Assembly: GCF_900108915.1 (NCBI RefSeq) | Contig: NZ_FNYH01000002.1 | Location: 62,001 to 126,000 of the forward strand | From: Allopseudospirillum japonicum | Lineage (GTDB): Bacteria; Pseudomonadota; Gammaproteobacteria; Pseudomonadales; Halomonadaceae | Length of the DNA: 64,000 nucleotides | Reading direction: 5' to 3' | Shown: piece by piece, positions 31,092 to 40,300 of the stretch | Layout of the letters: each line of letters begins with the position of its first letter | Numbering within the stretch: position 1 is the first letter of the stretch | The notes under the pieces: generated by a model | Database searches by the model: none | What the model was told of the DNA's origin: nothing | Seen by the model: only the letters and a program-made list of their open reading frames with translations | Program-made: the position numbers and the translations under genes

Positions 31092-31513
31092 GGGGTGTTC
31101 TCCTTGGCCTTTTGTGCTTTGGTATGTTGAGTGGATTTCTTACTGGTTTTAAGGGCTTGAGGGCTACGGCGTTTGCGTATTTGGGCTTTCATCCGCGCCG
31201 AGCCGTTAATATGATCACTACCTAAATCTGCACGGGCACGCAGGGCCAAAATAACCACAAAAGCCGTCATCGCAAAACCGATAACAATCGCTGTTAAAAC
31301 CAGTGCTTGCGGTAAAGGATCGGCATAAGGGGCGCTGGCATCGACCACTGTGGTGTGATCTGGATATAAACCACCAGAGGCAAACAAGAATAAATTCACG
31401 GCATAGCTTAGCAAGGTTAAGCCCACAACGACGGGGAAAGTACGGCTACGCAGTAATAAGAAAATACCGCAGGTGGTCATCAGGCCAATAGAAAAAGCAA
31501 CTAGAACTTCCAT
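31088..31513 (-). CDS. mnhC: Mrp/Pha cation/proton antiporter subunit C
   Basis: A 141-residue NuoK-like membrane subunit. Three membrane segments are visible, with SRTFPVVVGLTLLSYAVNLFLF in the middle and LPQALVLTAIVIGFAMTAF at the end, the NuoK/MnhC signature. The last 45 residues form a lysine-rich cytoplasmic tail. It begins three bases after mnhAB and overlaps mnhD by four. Confidence 0.9.
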   Translation of the reverse strand: MEVLVAFSIGLMTTCGIFLLLRSRTFPVVVGLTLLSYAVNLFLFASGGLYPDHTTVVDASAPYADPLPQALVLTAIVIGFAMTAFVVILALRARADLGSDHINGSARMKAQIRKRRSPQALKTSKKSTQHTKAQKAKENTP

Positions 31514-31516
31514 TGA

Positions 31517-34321
31517 TTATTCCTCCGCTTGGCGTTGAGGACGCGCAACTGTGGTCATTTTGCCAAGATTGGCCAAGATCAATAAGGTGGCTCCAACGAC
31601 AGTCAGATAAACTCCCAAATCAAAGGCAATCGCACTAGCGATCTCAAATTTGCCGACTAAAGGCCAGTGTAAATAATCAAACCAAGAGGTGAGGAAAGGA
31701 CGATCAAATAACCAGCTGGCCATCCCTGTCATGGTAGAAATTAATACACCCCAAGCAATCATACGTTGGTATTTAAGATGCTGTAAGCGCGGTTGCAGCC
31801 AATCGACCCCGTGGGCGACATATTGCAAAATCATAGCCACTGCGGTGACTAAACCTGCAATAAAGCCACCGCCTGGCAAGTTGTGACCTCTTAGGAAAAT
31901 ATACACAGAGACCAAAAGGGCCAGTGGCAACAAGCTTTGTGACAGGGTTGCTAGCATCCGTGGATGACGTTCGACGGCCCAAGCACGGCCTTCGCCATCA
32001 CTGGCAGGCATATATAAACGCAACCTGAGCAGGAGCTTGTAAATACCTAAGGCGGCAATCCCTAGTACCGTAATCTCACCCAAGGTATCGAAACCGCGAA
32101 AGTCCACCAAAATCACGTTGACTGCATTGGTACCACCACCGCCACTTTTGCTATTTTCGAGGAAGAAGTGGGAAATACTGTCCAAAGGACGTGTCATTAA
32201 GGCATAGCTGATCGAGCCAATAATCCCGCCAAAAACAGCCGCTAAGCCAAGATCCCGAACTAAACGTGATGGGCTGGAATCTGGGTGGCTTTTTTGTGGC
32301 AAGAAAAACAAGGCGAGCATAAGCAGAATGACGGTGACCACTTCAACGGCTAATTGGGTTAAAGCGAGGTCGGGGGCAGAAAAACGTGCAAAGGCTACAG
32401 AAACGACCAAACCCACTACAGAAAGCATCAACAAAGAGACCAAACGTTGTTGGTGCCAAATCACCGTTGCCACTGAACCCACAGCAAGGAGCACAAAGCC
32501 CATTAAAGAAACACCATCGAGCGGGTGTAACTCGCGTCCACCTTCTAAATGGTACAAATCAAGTAAGGGTGTGGCCGCCATAAGTAAGGCGAGACTCAGC
32601 AAAGCAAAAAGGTAGCGTTGGAAACTTTGATTATCGACTTTGGCTTGTAAGCTGACAGCCCAAGCAAGAAATTTTTGCATTTGTCGTTCGAAGGTTTCGC
32701 TAGCATCAAAACGTTCAAAGCGACTATGGAATAAAAAGAGGCGTTTGCGTTGGCTGTACAGGGTGATGCCCCCAATCAAAGCAATGACACTCATCAACAG
32801 TGGAAAGTTAAAACCATGCCAAATCGAAAGATTGTAGGTGGGAAGTTCTGTTGCTAACACAGCACCAGAGGCCATGCGTAATAAGCCATCTACAGTAAAA
32901 CTTGGCAAAATTCCAACTAATAAGCACAGGGCAACCAAGATTTCGACAGGGATTTTCATGTAACGCGGTGGCTCATGCGGGGTGCGATCTAAACCAATGG
33001 GTTCCCCATTAAAAAAGACATCATGGATAAAGCGTGCTGAATAAGCGACCGAAAATACACCGGCTAACGTGGCTAATGCGGGAATCAACCAAGAAAGTCC
33101 GCCGAGGAGTTCTTGTTGTAAGGTTTCCGCAAAAAACATTTCTTTCGATAAGAAACCGTTCAGCAAAGGGACCCCTGCCATTGCTGCTGCAGCGACCATA
33201 GCCAAGGCTGCCGTATGGGGCATATAACGCCATAAGCCGTTGAGATAACGCATATCTCGGGTGCCACATTCGTGATCAATAATACCGGCGGCCATAAAAA
33301 GAGAGGCTTTAAAGGTCGCATGATTAATAATATGAAAAACGGCTGCAATCGCGGCTAACTGGGTATCTAAACCGAGTAGTAAGGTGATTAAACCTAGGTG
33401 GCTTACGGTGGAGTAAGCTAATAAACCTTTTAAATCATGCTTGTACAAGGCGAAGTAACCACCAACAAGTAAGGTGGCCATACCGACACTGCTGACAATC
33501 ACAAACCAAAGCTCTGTACCTGCTAATGCAGGATACATGCGTGCGAGTAGGAAAATCCCTGCTTTGACCATGGTTGCCGAATGCAAGTAAGCACTGACGG
33601 GTGTGGGTGCTGCCATGGCATGAGGTAACCAAAAATGAAATGGGAATTGCGCTGATTTGGTGAAGGCACCTAAAAGCACACAAATCAAGATGGCAGGATA
33701 CCAAGCATGTTCGCGGATCAGGTCGCCTTGTGCTAATACTTGGTCTAAATCATAACTGCCGACAACTTGGCCAAGCATTAAAAAGCCAGCGAGCAAAAAT
33801 AAACCGCCGGCACCTGTAATGGTTAAAGCCATGCGTGCGCCGCGGCGTGCTTCTGATTTATGCCACCAGAAACTAATCAGTAAAAAAGAGCTAATACTGG
33901 TGAGTTCCCAGAACATCCATAACTGAATTAAATTACCTGAGAGGACAACGCCTAACATGGCGAGCATAAAGAGCATAAGGTAGCTATAAAAACGCGCCAT
34001 AGAATCTTTTTCAGAAAGATAATAACGCGCATATAAGATAACAAGCAGGCCTATCCCTAAAATGAGTAAGGCAAATAACCAAGCAAGGCCATCAAGACGT
34101 ACATGCCATTCAAGCCCTAAAGCAGGTATCCAGGTGGCACGACTGGCAAGTACTTGACCATCCGCAATACCGGGCAAGTTAAGAAATAAAATCAGTAAAG
34201 CGAGTGCGGGTGCTGCGGCTGTTGCCCAAGCGCAACGGGTACGCCCGTATTGATGAGCCCATAAAGGCACCAACACCCCTAACAGGGGTAAAATAAGCAA
34301 GGCTGAGAGGAGCATATCCAC
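31517..34321 (-). CDS. mnhAB: Mrp/Pha cation/proton antiporter fused subunits A and B
   Basis: A 934-residue fusion of MnhA and MnhB, the form found in Pseudomonas, Rhizobium (PhaAB) and Vibrio six-gene Mrp systems. The NuoL-like part (about 1-640) has [59 protein letters not shown] and [10 protein letters not shown]; the C-terminal MnhB part includes [39 protein letters not shown] and GGGFIAGL. The complex exchanges Na+ (or K+) for protons and helps in alkaline or salty conditions. It is the first gene of the operon. Confidence 0.93.
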   Translation of the reverse strand: MDMLLSALLILPLLGVLVPLWAHQYGRTRCAWATAAAPALALLILFLNLPGIADGQVLASRATWIPALGLEWHVRLDGLAWLFALLILGIGLLVILYARYYLSEKDSMARFYSYLMLFMLAMLGVVLSGNLIQLWMFWELTSISSFLLISFWWHKSEARRGARMALTITGAGGLFLLAGFLMLGQVVGSYDLDQVLAQGDLIREHAWYPAILICVLLGAFTKSAQFPFHFWLPHAMAAPTPVSAYLHSATMVKAGIFLLARMYPALAGTELWFVIVSSVGMATLLVGGYFALYKHDLKGLLAYSTVSHLGLITLLLGLDTQLAAIAAVFHIINHATFKASLFMAAGIIDHECGTRDMRYLNGLWRYMPHTAALAMVAAAAMAGVPLLNGFLSKEMFFAETLQQELLGGLSWLIPALATLAGVFSVAYSARFIHDVFFNGEPIGLDRTPHEPPRYMKIPVEILVALCLLVGILPSFTVDGLLRMASGAVLATELPTYNLSIWHGFNFPLLMSVIALIGGITLYSQRKRLFLFHSRFERFDASETFERQMQKFLAWAVSLQAKVDNQSFQRYLFALLSLALLMAATPLLDLYHLEGGRELHPLDGVSLMGFVLLAVGSVATVIWHQQRLVSLLMLSVVGLVVSVAFARFSAPDLALTQLAVEVVTVILLMLALFFLPQKSHPDSSPSRLVRDLGLAAVFGGIIGSISYALMTRPLDSISHFFLENSKSGGGGTNAVNVILVDFRGFDTLGEITVLGIAALGIYKLLLRLRLYMPASDGEGRAWAVERHPRMLATLSQSLLPLALLVSVYIFLRGHNLPGGGFIAGLVTAVAMILQYVAHGVDWLQPRLQHLKYQRMIAWGVLISTMTGMASWLFDRPFLTSWFDYLHWPLVGKFEIASAIAFDLGVYLTVVGATLLILANLGKMTTVARPQRQAEE

Positions 34322-34381
34322 CTCGAAGGTTGGTTTAGTAGAACCTAAATTAATAACGCAAGTGCAGTTACTTTAACGCCT

Positions 34382-34531
34382 TCAATGCTTAGAACCTAGC
34401 GGTGGATCAGTAAAGAAAGGACGGCGTAACGCGCGCAAGGCAAGGACAGACCACAAACGCGGCCAGAGGCTTAAATAACCTAAGAGTACGCCTACACCAG
34501 CATAGACAGGCAAATAATTCCGAGAATGCAA
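34382..34531 (-). CDS. Possible 49-residue single-span membrane peptide upstream of mnhAB
   Basis: A short frame opens at a TTG with AGGA seven bases ahead. It reads as a protein: a hydrophobic segment (VYAGVGVLLGYLSLWPRLW) followed by a basic stretch (ALRALRRPFF) and a polar end, 60 bases before mnhAB on the same strand. The arrangement fits a one-span membrane protein with a cytoplasmic basic tail. I do not know a family for it. It could be an unannotated small partner of the antiporter or a leader peptide. The overlapping cysteine-rich frame (34407-34595) looks less protein-like and is treated as the shadow. Confidence 0.4.
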   Translation of the reverse strand: MHSRNYLPVYAGVGVLLGYLSLWPRLWSVLALRALRRPFFTDPPLGSKH

Positions 34532-34651
34532 GTGAGTATCCTATATGTGTGGTTTTGTAGCTGAAGTGCTTACAAATGCAAAAAAGATGCCTCAAAGGTA
34601 CGTGAGTTTAAATCTGGGTACAAGATGCACATTGGGATTTGCACTTTCTGG

Positions 34652-35026
34652 TCAAATTGAAGGATGTTTCTCTTGATGATTCGCAAAATACGCCTGCCAT
34701 TGTTGAGCTTGAAAACCCAGTAAGCCACCTTGTGTATCCTGATATAAGGGACGCTTAAGCAAGGTCGGATATTCTATTAATAAGGGAATCAGTGTTTGTT
34801 CGTTGAGGTCAGCTTTTTGTGCATCTGTTAATTGACGCCATGTGGTTGAGCGTTTATTAACTAAAGCTTGCCACCCAAATAAAGCAATCCAAGTCTGGAT
34901 TAAATCTGCAGATAGGCCTTGTGTACGTATATCGTAGAAGGTGTAGGGAATCTGGGCTTGCTCTAACCAAGTGCGTGCTTTGCGTACTGTGTCACAGTTT
35001 GGGATGCCGTAAAGAAAGCTTTGCAT
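34652..35026 (-). CDS. ArsC/Spx-family thioredoxin-fold protein (YffB type)
   Basis: A 124-residue protein starting with LYGIPNCDTVRKARTWLEQ, the YffB/ArsC-like signature with a single active-site cysteine (C11) and the family FYDIR. C-terminal LLKRPL holds the conserved arginine of the ArsC fold. YffB-like proteins bind glutathione and are probably glutathione-dependent thiol reductases rather than true arsenate reductases. In Pseudomonas a gene of this type lies near dapD. There is no arsenic-resistance gene nearby. Confidence 0.85.
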   Translation of the reverse strand: MQSFLYGIPNCDTVRKARTWLEQAQIPYTFYDIRTQGLSADLIQTWIALFGWQALVNKRSTTWRQLTDAQKADLNEQTLIPLLIEYPTLLKRPLYQDTQGGLLGFQAQQWQAYFANHQEKHPSI

Positions 35027-35057
35027 AAGTTTTTCCTAATGCGTTAGCGTTTGACAA

Positions 35058-35111
35058 ATAAAAAGCCCTTGGTTGTTGGTTTTGTGATCTAACAAAACCA
35101 TCACCAAAGGC
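35058..35111 (-). terminator. Long-stem rho-independent terminator of the cytochrome c4 gene
   Basis: On the minus strand, GGCCTTTGGTGATGGTTTTG pairs almost completely with CAAAACCAACAACCAAGGGC around a six-base loop and is followed by TTTTTATTT. It lies between the cytochrome c4 gene and the ArsC-like gene. Confidence 0.85.
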
Positions 35112-35149
35112 CTAGGAGGAGATAAGAAGCTAAAAAAATCAGCTAGATA

Positions 35150-35752
35150 TCAATGCAAACCATAGAGGTAGCTAGCCACCGCTTCCATTTCAGCATCGCT
35201 CATTTTCGCAGCAATGGTACGCATCATAGCGTTAGGATCATTGTTACGCTCGCCAGTGGCAAATTTTTTCAGCTGAGTTACCGCATAGGTCGGATGTTGA
35301 CCAGATACGGTCGGATAAGCCGCTAGTGCGTTACCCATACCTGTTGGGTTGTGACATGCAGTACAGGCAGGAATGCCTTTAGCCATATCACCTGCGCGAT
35401 AAAGCTCACGACCTTTTTCGACTAGGGCAGGGTCAGCTTGACCTAGGTTTTTAGGCTTAGAGGCATAAAAAGCAGCGATATCTGCAATATCTTGATCGCT
35501 GAGGTGATCCACAATGCCGGCCATTTCTGGTACAACACGTGCGCCGTCGCGAATTTCGCGGATTTGTTTTGCTAGGTAGCTTTCATGCTGACCTGCAAGG
35601 TTAGGGAAAGTTGGAACCATGCTGACGCCTTCAGCGCCGTGACAAGCCGCACAGACTGCAGATTTTGCTTGCCCAGCTTGAGGGACGCCTGCTGCATGAG
35701 TATAACCAACCATACTCATGGTGACTGCCAAGCCTAAGAATAGTTTTTTCAT
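35150..35752 (-). CDS. Cytochrome c4 (dihaem)
   Basis: A 200-residue periplasmic dihaem cytochrome. An N-terminal signal peptide (MKKLFLGLAVTMSMVGYTHA) is followed by two c-type haem sites, CAACH (34-38) and CTACH (130-134), in two homologous halves, each with a later methionine ligand. Cytochrome c4 carries electrons to terminal oxidases such as cbb3. It lies beside engB, as in Pseudomonas. The gene has its own terminator. Confidence 0.93.
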   Translation of the reverse strand: MKKLFLGLAVTMSMVGYTHAAGVPQAGQAKSAVCAACHGAEGVSMVPTFPNLAGQHESYLAKQIREIRDGARVVPEMAGIVDHLSDQDIADIAAFYASKPKNLGQADPALVEKGRELYRAGDMAKGIPACTACHNPTGMGNALAAYPTVSGQHPTYAVTQLKKFATGERNNDPNAMMRTIAAKMSDAEMEAVASYLYGLH

Positions 35753-36097
35753 CGCTAATCCAATCTTGCCGTTAATTATCGAAATTATTCACCCTTGACA
35801 CCTAGGATCTTGCCTTACTCAACACAGGACGCGACCAAGCACGTACAGGCAAGCTTAAAGGCGCAAAGGCAGGTTAAAAGGACATGCAGGTCACGTTACC
35901 ACAACCATGCGACATCGCAACATATTATTACTTAGCGGCCTCTGCCTGAGAATTAGAGGCAAGGGTAGCACTGGCATGAAGGTAGCAATTGCATGGAAAT
36001 CAGCGGCCTAGCTTTGTTAGCATTCAGATGGCATGGATCCAGCTACATATGAACCCTGTGCTACCATACAAAAAGTGATGGCATTATATACTAATCG
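35753..36097. other. Intergenic region upstream of cytochrome c4 and engB
   Basis: The gap between the two divergent genes is about 450 bases, of which this is the left part. A GCCTCT/AGAGGC inverted repeat (about 35941-35964) is present. No coding frame is convincing. The right part is described as a candidate small RNA. Confidence 0.4.
36087..36092 (+). promoter_or_regulatory. Candidate -10 element upstream of engB
   Basis: TATACT within ATTATATACTAATC is a near-consensus -10 box; there is no good -35 box 17 bases upstream, so it would need an activator or be weak. It would start transcription near 36098, about 100 bases before engB. Confidence 0.4.
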
Positions 36098-36180
36098 TTT
36101 TCCAAACTGGAATCCTGATTATCTCCCCTTTAGTTGTAGGGCGAGAAATAGGCCGTTTTTCTACTCGTTTCGGCTTTTTA
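36098..36180 (+). ncRNA. Candidate small RNA or attenuated leader before engB
   Basis: Between the TATACT box and engB lies a segment with an ATCTCCCCTTT motif (36121-36131), which could pair with ribosome-binding sites, and ending in an AGGCCG/CGGCTT hairpin followed by five T residues. The location next to engB is where E. coli has Spot 42 and Pseudomonas has ErsA. The terminator stem is short with a 15-base loop, so this is only a candidate; it may instead be the leader of engB. Confidence 0.3.
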
Positions 36181-36200
36181 AATAAGAGAATCTTCATCCC

Positions 36201-36884
36201 ATGACTAGCTCACTAAAATATGCCAGTGCACAGTTTGTCACCAGCGCACCTAAATTAGCTTTGTGCCCGACAACCCCCTTAGCGGAAGTTGCTTTTGCAG
36301 GGCGTTCCAATGCTGGTAAATCAAGTGCAATTAATACGTTAGCGCGTAATAAATCGTTAGCCCGTACGAGTAAAACGCCAGGGCGTACTCAGCTGATTAA
36401 TTTTTTCCAGTTAGGGACGCATCCTTATTATCTGGTAGATTTACCCGGTTATGGTTTTGCGAAAGTACCAGAAGCGGTCAAACAAAAGTGGCAGCGCCAT
36501 TTAAGTGAGTATTTGCATCAAAGACATCAACTAAAAGGCGTCGTTTTGGTGATGGATATTCGCCATCCACTCACTGAGTTTGATCAAATGATGCTGCAAT
36601 GGGCAGATGAACGCCATTTACCCTTGCATATTTTGCTCACCAAAGCAGATAAGTTGAAATCAGGTGCAGCTAAAAATGCACTCTTCCAAGTACAAAAAAG
36701 CCTTGCAGAAGCCGGTTGGGCGGATTTGGTGAGTGTGCAAAAATTTTCTTCTCTCAAGCGTGAAGGTATTCAAACCCTAGAACAGGTGCTAGATACTTGG
36801 TTGCTAGAAGCTGCAGTGCTTGAAAAAGAATGTGGCGTCGCTGGCGACACCACAGAAATTCCCAGTGGTTCTAATCAAGCCTAA
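36201..36884 (+). CDS. engB: Ribosome-biogenesis GTPase EngB (YihA/YsxC)
   Basis: EngB is an essential GTPase in late assembly of the large ribosomal subunit. The 227-residue protein has G1 [11 protein letters not shown] (34-44), G2 [11 protein letters not shown] (59-69), G3 VDLPGYGFA (79-87) and G4 TKADKLK. Length is slightly above the E. coli form owing to an acidic tail. Only a weak AAGAG lies ahead of the ATG. Its stop overlaps by four bases the stop of the convergent FliL-like gene. Confidence 0.95.
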   Translation: MTSSLKYASAQFVTSAPKLALCPTTPLAEVAFAGRSNAGKSSAINTLARNKSLARTSKTPGRTQLINFFQLGTHPYYLVDLPGYGFAKVPEAVKQKWQRHLSEYLHQRHQLKGVVLVMDIRHPLTEFDQMMLQWADERHLPLHILLTKADKLKSGAAKNALFQVQKSLAEAGWADLVSVQKFSSLKREGIQTLEQVLDTWLLEAAVLEKECGVAGDTTEIPSGSNQA

Positions 36885-37342
36885 CCTTGATAAATAAAGG
36901 TGGTGAATAAGAGGTCTTCAACGACAGGGTGTTGTACCTCTTTTTCTAACGTTTGACGCACTTCCTCAAGTGCCTCTTTACGTAGACGTTCTTTACCCTC
37001 ATTGGTGGTGACGCTTTCATCCGTTTGGCGGCTGAGTAACATCATTAACTGATTGCGCAATAAAGGTAGGTGCTGTTTGACCACATCTTCCGCTAAGCCG
37101 CCATTAGTGACCAGAGTAATATCGGTTTTTAGATATTTAAGACGCCCTTCGCCACCATAATTGACTACGAAAGAAGGTTCCAACTGGACATAAGTAATGG
37201 CACCTTCACCACCAGAGGCCGCTGCTTGCACACAAGGTGCACCAAAAAGCATAAGGATCAGTGCAAAAGGACTAAGGAACTTCTGCAATAAGTTGCGGTT
37301 GAAGGCAAGGGTATTTAAGGGGTGAGTTAATAAGCTTGGCAT
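36881..37342 (-). CDS. FliL-like periplasmic protein
   Basis: A 153-residue protein whose second half follows the flagellar FliL domain: [14 protein letters not shown], then [11 protein letters not shown], an arm with [14 protein letters not shown], and [21 protein letters not shown] with [13 protein letters not shown] at the end, closely paralleling the true FliL at 61658-62167. Here the N-terminus looks like a signal sequence ([18 protein letters not shown]) rather than the FliL membrane anchor. AGGAG nine bases ahead supports the ATG at 37342 over an upstream ATG. It is outside the flagellar cluster, between engB and dsbB. A stator- or motility-linked role is inferred from the domain only. 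Confidence 0.8.
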   Translation of the reverse strand: MPSLLTHPLNTLAFNRNLLQKFLSPFALILMLFGAPCVQAAASGGEGAITYVQLEPSFVVNYGGEGRLKYLKTDITLVTNGGLAEDVVKQHLPLLRNQLMMLLSRQTDESVTTNEGKERLRKEALEEVRQTLEKEVQHPVVEDLLFTTFIYQG

Positions 37343-37494
37343 GTCAATACACTCCTGCAAGGCAGCATGATCAAAGTAAGATAAAATTTTGCCCATCATA
37401 AAGGAATTTATGCAAGCTTGCCCACGCTTATACAAGGTGATCGCCTGTGTTGAGAGCGAGTGTTTTTATTGAAATTTTTTAAGGAGACCTATTC

Positions 37495-38022
37495 GTGTCT
37501 ATCCAAACAAGCCTATCTTGTCTCGTGGCTGGACTCAATCAACACCCAAGGCGTTGGCATCTATTAGGTATTGTGGTGTGTGTTTTTATGTTTGCGGTGG
37601 CTTTCTGGCTGCAATTTGTACTACAACTAGAACCTTGTCCGTTATGTATCTTGCAGCGTATCGCCTTATTTACGGCTTTGGTGTTATTTACCTGTTTAGC
37701 AATTTGGCAACCTAAAAACTGGTATTGGCATTTATTGCCCTCACTAGGGGGGCTTGCAGGTATTGTATTAGCAGGACGCCATTTATGGTTGCAATCTTTG
37801 CCTGCAGATCAAGTACCTGCTTGTGGTCCTGGATTGGATTATTTATTGGATGTTTTTCCTTTGTGGGATGTGCTTACAAGTATTCTCAGTGGCAGTGGTG
37901 AATGTGCGAAAATAAGCGCGGCTTGGCTTGGTTTATCTATTCCTGCATGGACCTTATTCGGTTTTGTTGCTTTAGTCGGCTTTAATGGAATCTTAGCTTG
38001 GCAGATAAAACGTCACACTTAA
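37495..38022 (+). CDS. dsbB: Disulfide bond formation protein DsbB
   Basis: DsbB reoxidises periplasmic DsbA and passes the electrons to quinone. The 175-residue protein has four membrane segments and both cysteine pairs: CPLC (48-51) after the first span, with QRIALF, and C110 and C137 in the second periplasmic loop (PACGPGLDYLLD...GSGECAK). The GTG start has AAGGAG ten bases ahead. It may be of the DsbB2 type used for substrates besides DsbA; this cannot be settled here. Confidence 0.92.
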   Translation: MSIQTSLSCLVAGLNQHPRRWHLLGIVVCVFMFAVAFWLQFVLQLEPCPLCILQRIALFTALVLFTCLAIWQPKNWYWHLLPSLGGLAGIVLAGRHLWLQSLPADQVPACGPGLDYLLDVFPLWDVLTSILSGSGECAKISAAWLGLSIPAWTLFGFVALVGFNGILAWQIKRHT

Positions 38023-38223
38023 CTGTTTGTGATCAAAGAAATGTCCAATAAGATCCTTTACTAAAACAATGCAAGAAAAATGTAGGCTTTCATCCACATT
38101 TGATTTGGATAAAGCTTGCAGTACAAAAATAACCCGAGTAATTTAGTAAGCTGATTTTTCTTGCAAGTTCACCAAAATGACAAATTTTAATGTGGCTTTT
38201 AGATACAAAAAGCGACTAGAGAA

Positions 38224-38253
38224 TTGGTGCTGCGACCAATAAGTGTGTATATT
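38224..38253 (+). promoter_or_regulatory. Candidate sigma-70 promoter of the ABC transporter operon
   Basis: TTGGTG (38224-38229) and TATATT (38248-38253) are 18 bases apart, about 65 bases before the substrate-binding protein gene. Both boxes are near consensus. Confidence 0.4.
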
Positions 38254-38318
38254 CTGCAGTCTTCTCAAGCAGTTGAATCCTGCTTGGTCTTATACAATGA
38301 ACTCAAGGTGATTTTCGG

Positions 38319-39317
38319 ATGTTCAAGCCTTTTAAATCAGGGTTATTTGCCACCTTGTTGGCGACATTAGCACTTTATCAAACCCCTGCGAGCTTAGCGG
38401 CGGAAGCAGGTGCGCATTATCATCTAGGGATTACACAAATTGTTGAACATCCGTCCTTAGATGCGATCCGGCAAGGGATTTACGACGAATTAGCTGAGCG
38501 TGGTTACACACCAACGAATATCACATGGCACTATGAAAATGCGCAGGGCAATAGTGCAACCGCTGCGCAAATTGCACGTCAGTTCGCGGGTGCACAGCTT
38601 GATGCTGTGATAGGGATTAGCACACCTTCGGCGCAAACTTTGGCGGCTGCTGTGCGCAATACACCTATTATCTTTGCTGCAGTGACAGATCCTGTGGGTG
38701 CCAAGTTAGTTAGTGCCTTAGATCAGCCAGGGCTTTGGATTACAGGGACGACAGATCGCTTGGCTTTGGATCAGCATTTACAATTGGTGCTTGAACTGAT
38801 TCCAGAAGCAAATCCCAAGCGTGTTGGTGTAATTTATAATCCAGGTGAAGCTAACTCAGTGGCTTCAGTCAAGGAGCTACAAACTGCGGCGCAGGCCGTA
38901 CAAGTTGAGCTCGTGGAAGCTGCAGCAACCAAATCCTCAGAAGTCTTGATGGCGGCCCGTTCTTTGGTTGGGCGTGTTGATGCGATTTATTTACCGATTG
39001 ATAATACGGTGATTTCCGCTTTAGAAGCTGTGATTAAAGTAGCAGAGCAAGCGGATCTTCCTTTAGTTACAGGGGATACAGATTCAGTAAAGCGTGGTGC
39101 TTTGGCTGCGGTAGGTTTCAATTATTATCAAGTGGGACGCCAAACTGGAATTATGGTGAGTCGTATTTTAGCGGGGCGCTCCCCACAAGAGTTACCAGTG
39201 GAAACTGTAGATAAGTTAGAACTGCATTTAAATTTAGATGCAGCAGAGAAAATGCAAGTGAATTTGCCTGATGCTTTAATTCAGCAAGCACAGCAAATTT
39301 ACGCCCAACCTAAATAA
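38319..39317 (+). CDS. ABC transporter substrate-binding protein (TrpX-like)
   Basis: A 332-residue exported solute-binding protein. A signal peptide (LFATLLATLALYQTPASLAA) is followed by the ABC_sub_bind pattern: LGITQIVEHPSLDAIRQGI, AVIGISTPSAQTLAAA, IIFAAVTDPVGAKLV, RVGVIYNPGEANSV, DAIYLPIDNTVISAL and AVGFNYYQVGRQTG. This family includes TrpX, thought to bind aromatic amino acids in Gram-positive bacteria; the ligand in Gram-negative bacteria is largely unknown. It is the first of three linked genes with permease and ATPase. Confidence 0.88.
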   Translation: MFKPFKSGLFATLLATLALYQTPASLAAEAGAHYHLGITQIVEHPSLDAIRQGIYDELAERGYTPTNITWHYENAQGNSATAAQIARQFAGAQLDAVIGISTPSAQTLAAAVRNTPIIFAAVTDPVGAKLVSALDQPGLWITGTTDRLALDQHLQLVLELIPEANPKRVGVIYNPGEANSVASVKELQTAAQAVQVELVEAAATKSSEVLMAARSLVGRVDAIYLPIDNTVISALEAVIKVAEQADLPLVTGDTDSVKRGALAAVGFNYYQVGRQTGIMVSRILAGRSPQELPVETVDKLELHLNLDAAEKMQVNLPDALIQQAQQIYAQPK

Positions 39318-39412
39318 TCATCTGATTTATTGCCACGGCTGAGCGGACTTGGAAGACTTTCTAAGTCCGTTTAACGTTTTGGCGTTTGCTACTAAGGAGA
39401 TGCGTATTCGCC

Positions 39413-40294
39413 ATGAGCACTATTGCATTTTTTGGGGCGATTGAAACCGGGCTTATTTTTGCATTAGTTGCCTTTGGTGTTTTTATTGCGTTTCGTGTAT
39501 TGAATTTTCCTGATTTAACCGTGGATGGCAGTTTTCCATTGGGTGCAGCCGTGGCTGCAAGTCTTATTGTCGCAGGTTATCATCCTTGGTGGGCAACTTG
39601 TATTGCGATGGGAGCAGGCTTTGTTGCAGGCAGTGTTACTGCTTGGTTAAATGTGCGCTTACAAATTCTGCATTTATTAGCCTCAATTTTGACCATGATC
39701 GCTTTGTACTCAATCAACTTGCGTATTATGGGACGTCCTAATATTGCCTTATTAGGTGAAACCACTGTACTGACCCCTTGGGAAGCTTTGCCACTTCCTT
39801 ATTATTTAATTGCACCTTTATTTCTTGCTTTAGTTGTCGCGCTGATTTGCTGGGGTTTGATTGCTTTTATGCACTCAGAAACAGGCTTGGCAATGCGTGC
39901 AGCGGGTGCAAATCCGCGTATGGCACGCGCGCAAGGCGTGAATACTGGGTACTTAACTATCTTGGGGATAGGCTTGGCGAATGCTTTAGTCGCTTTAGCT
40001 GGTGCTTTTTTTGCGCAAACGCAAGGTAGTGCGGATGTGACTATGGGTGTTGGGGTGATTGTTGTTGGTTTAGCGGCTGTGATAGGTGGTGAAGCCTTAA
40101 TAGCGACAACCAGCTTAGCACGTTGGGTTGTGGCTGTTTTAATCGGTGCTCTGGTGTACCGTCTAGCAGTCGCTTTGGCATTGAATACAGATGCTTTAGG
40201 ACTACAGGCGCAAGATTTAAACCTAGTGACTTCTGTGTTAGTAACCTTAGCCATTGTTGCCCCTCGCTTTAAAAAGCCCCTAAGTAAAAGGTGA
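39413..40294 (+). CDS. ABC transporter permease (TrpY-like)
   Basis: A permease of the branched-chain/TrpY kind with about nine membrane segments. FRVLNFPDLTVDGSFPLGAAV near the N-terminus and MRAAGANPRMARAQGVNT are typical for this type; GSADVTMGVGVIVVGLAAVIGGEAL is the conserved C-terminal region. AAGGAG lies 13 bases before the ATG at 39413; a TTG at 39386 in the same frame is less likely. It is followed by the ATPase with a six-base gap. Confidence 0.88.
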   Translation: MSTIAFFGAIETGLIFALVAFGVFIAFRVLNFPDLTVDGSFPLGAAVAASLIVAGYHPWWATCIAMGAGFVAGSVTAWLNVRLQILHLLASILTMIALYSINLRIMGRPNIALLGETTVLTPWEALPLPYYLIAPLFLALVVALICWGLIAFMHSETGLAMRAAGANPRMARAQGVNTGYLTILGIGLANALVALAGAFFAQTQGSADVTMGVGVIVVGLAAVIGGEALIATTSLARWVVAVLIGALVYRLAVALALNTDALGLQAQDLNLVTSVLVTLAIVAPRFKKPLSKR

Positions 40295-40300
40295 GAGAAG

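Noticed and set aside
34407-34595. Cysteine-rich 62-residue frame upstream of mnhAB
   Set aside because: The overlapping 49-residue frame has a ribosome site and more protein-like composition.
39802-40254. 150-residue minus-strand frame in the ABC permease gene
   Set aside because: Lys/Ala/Thr-rich antisense shadow of a hydrophobic gene.
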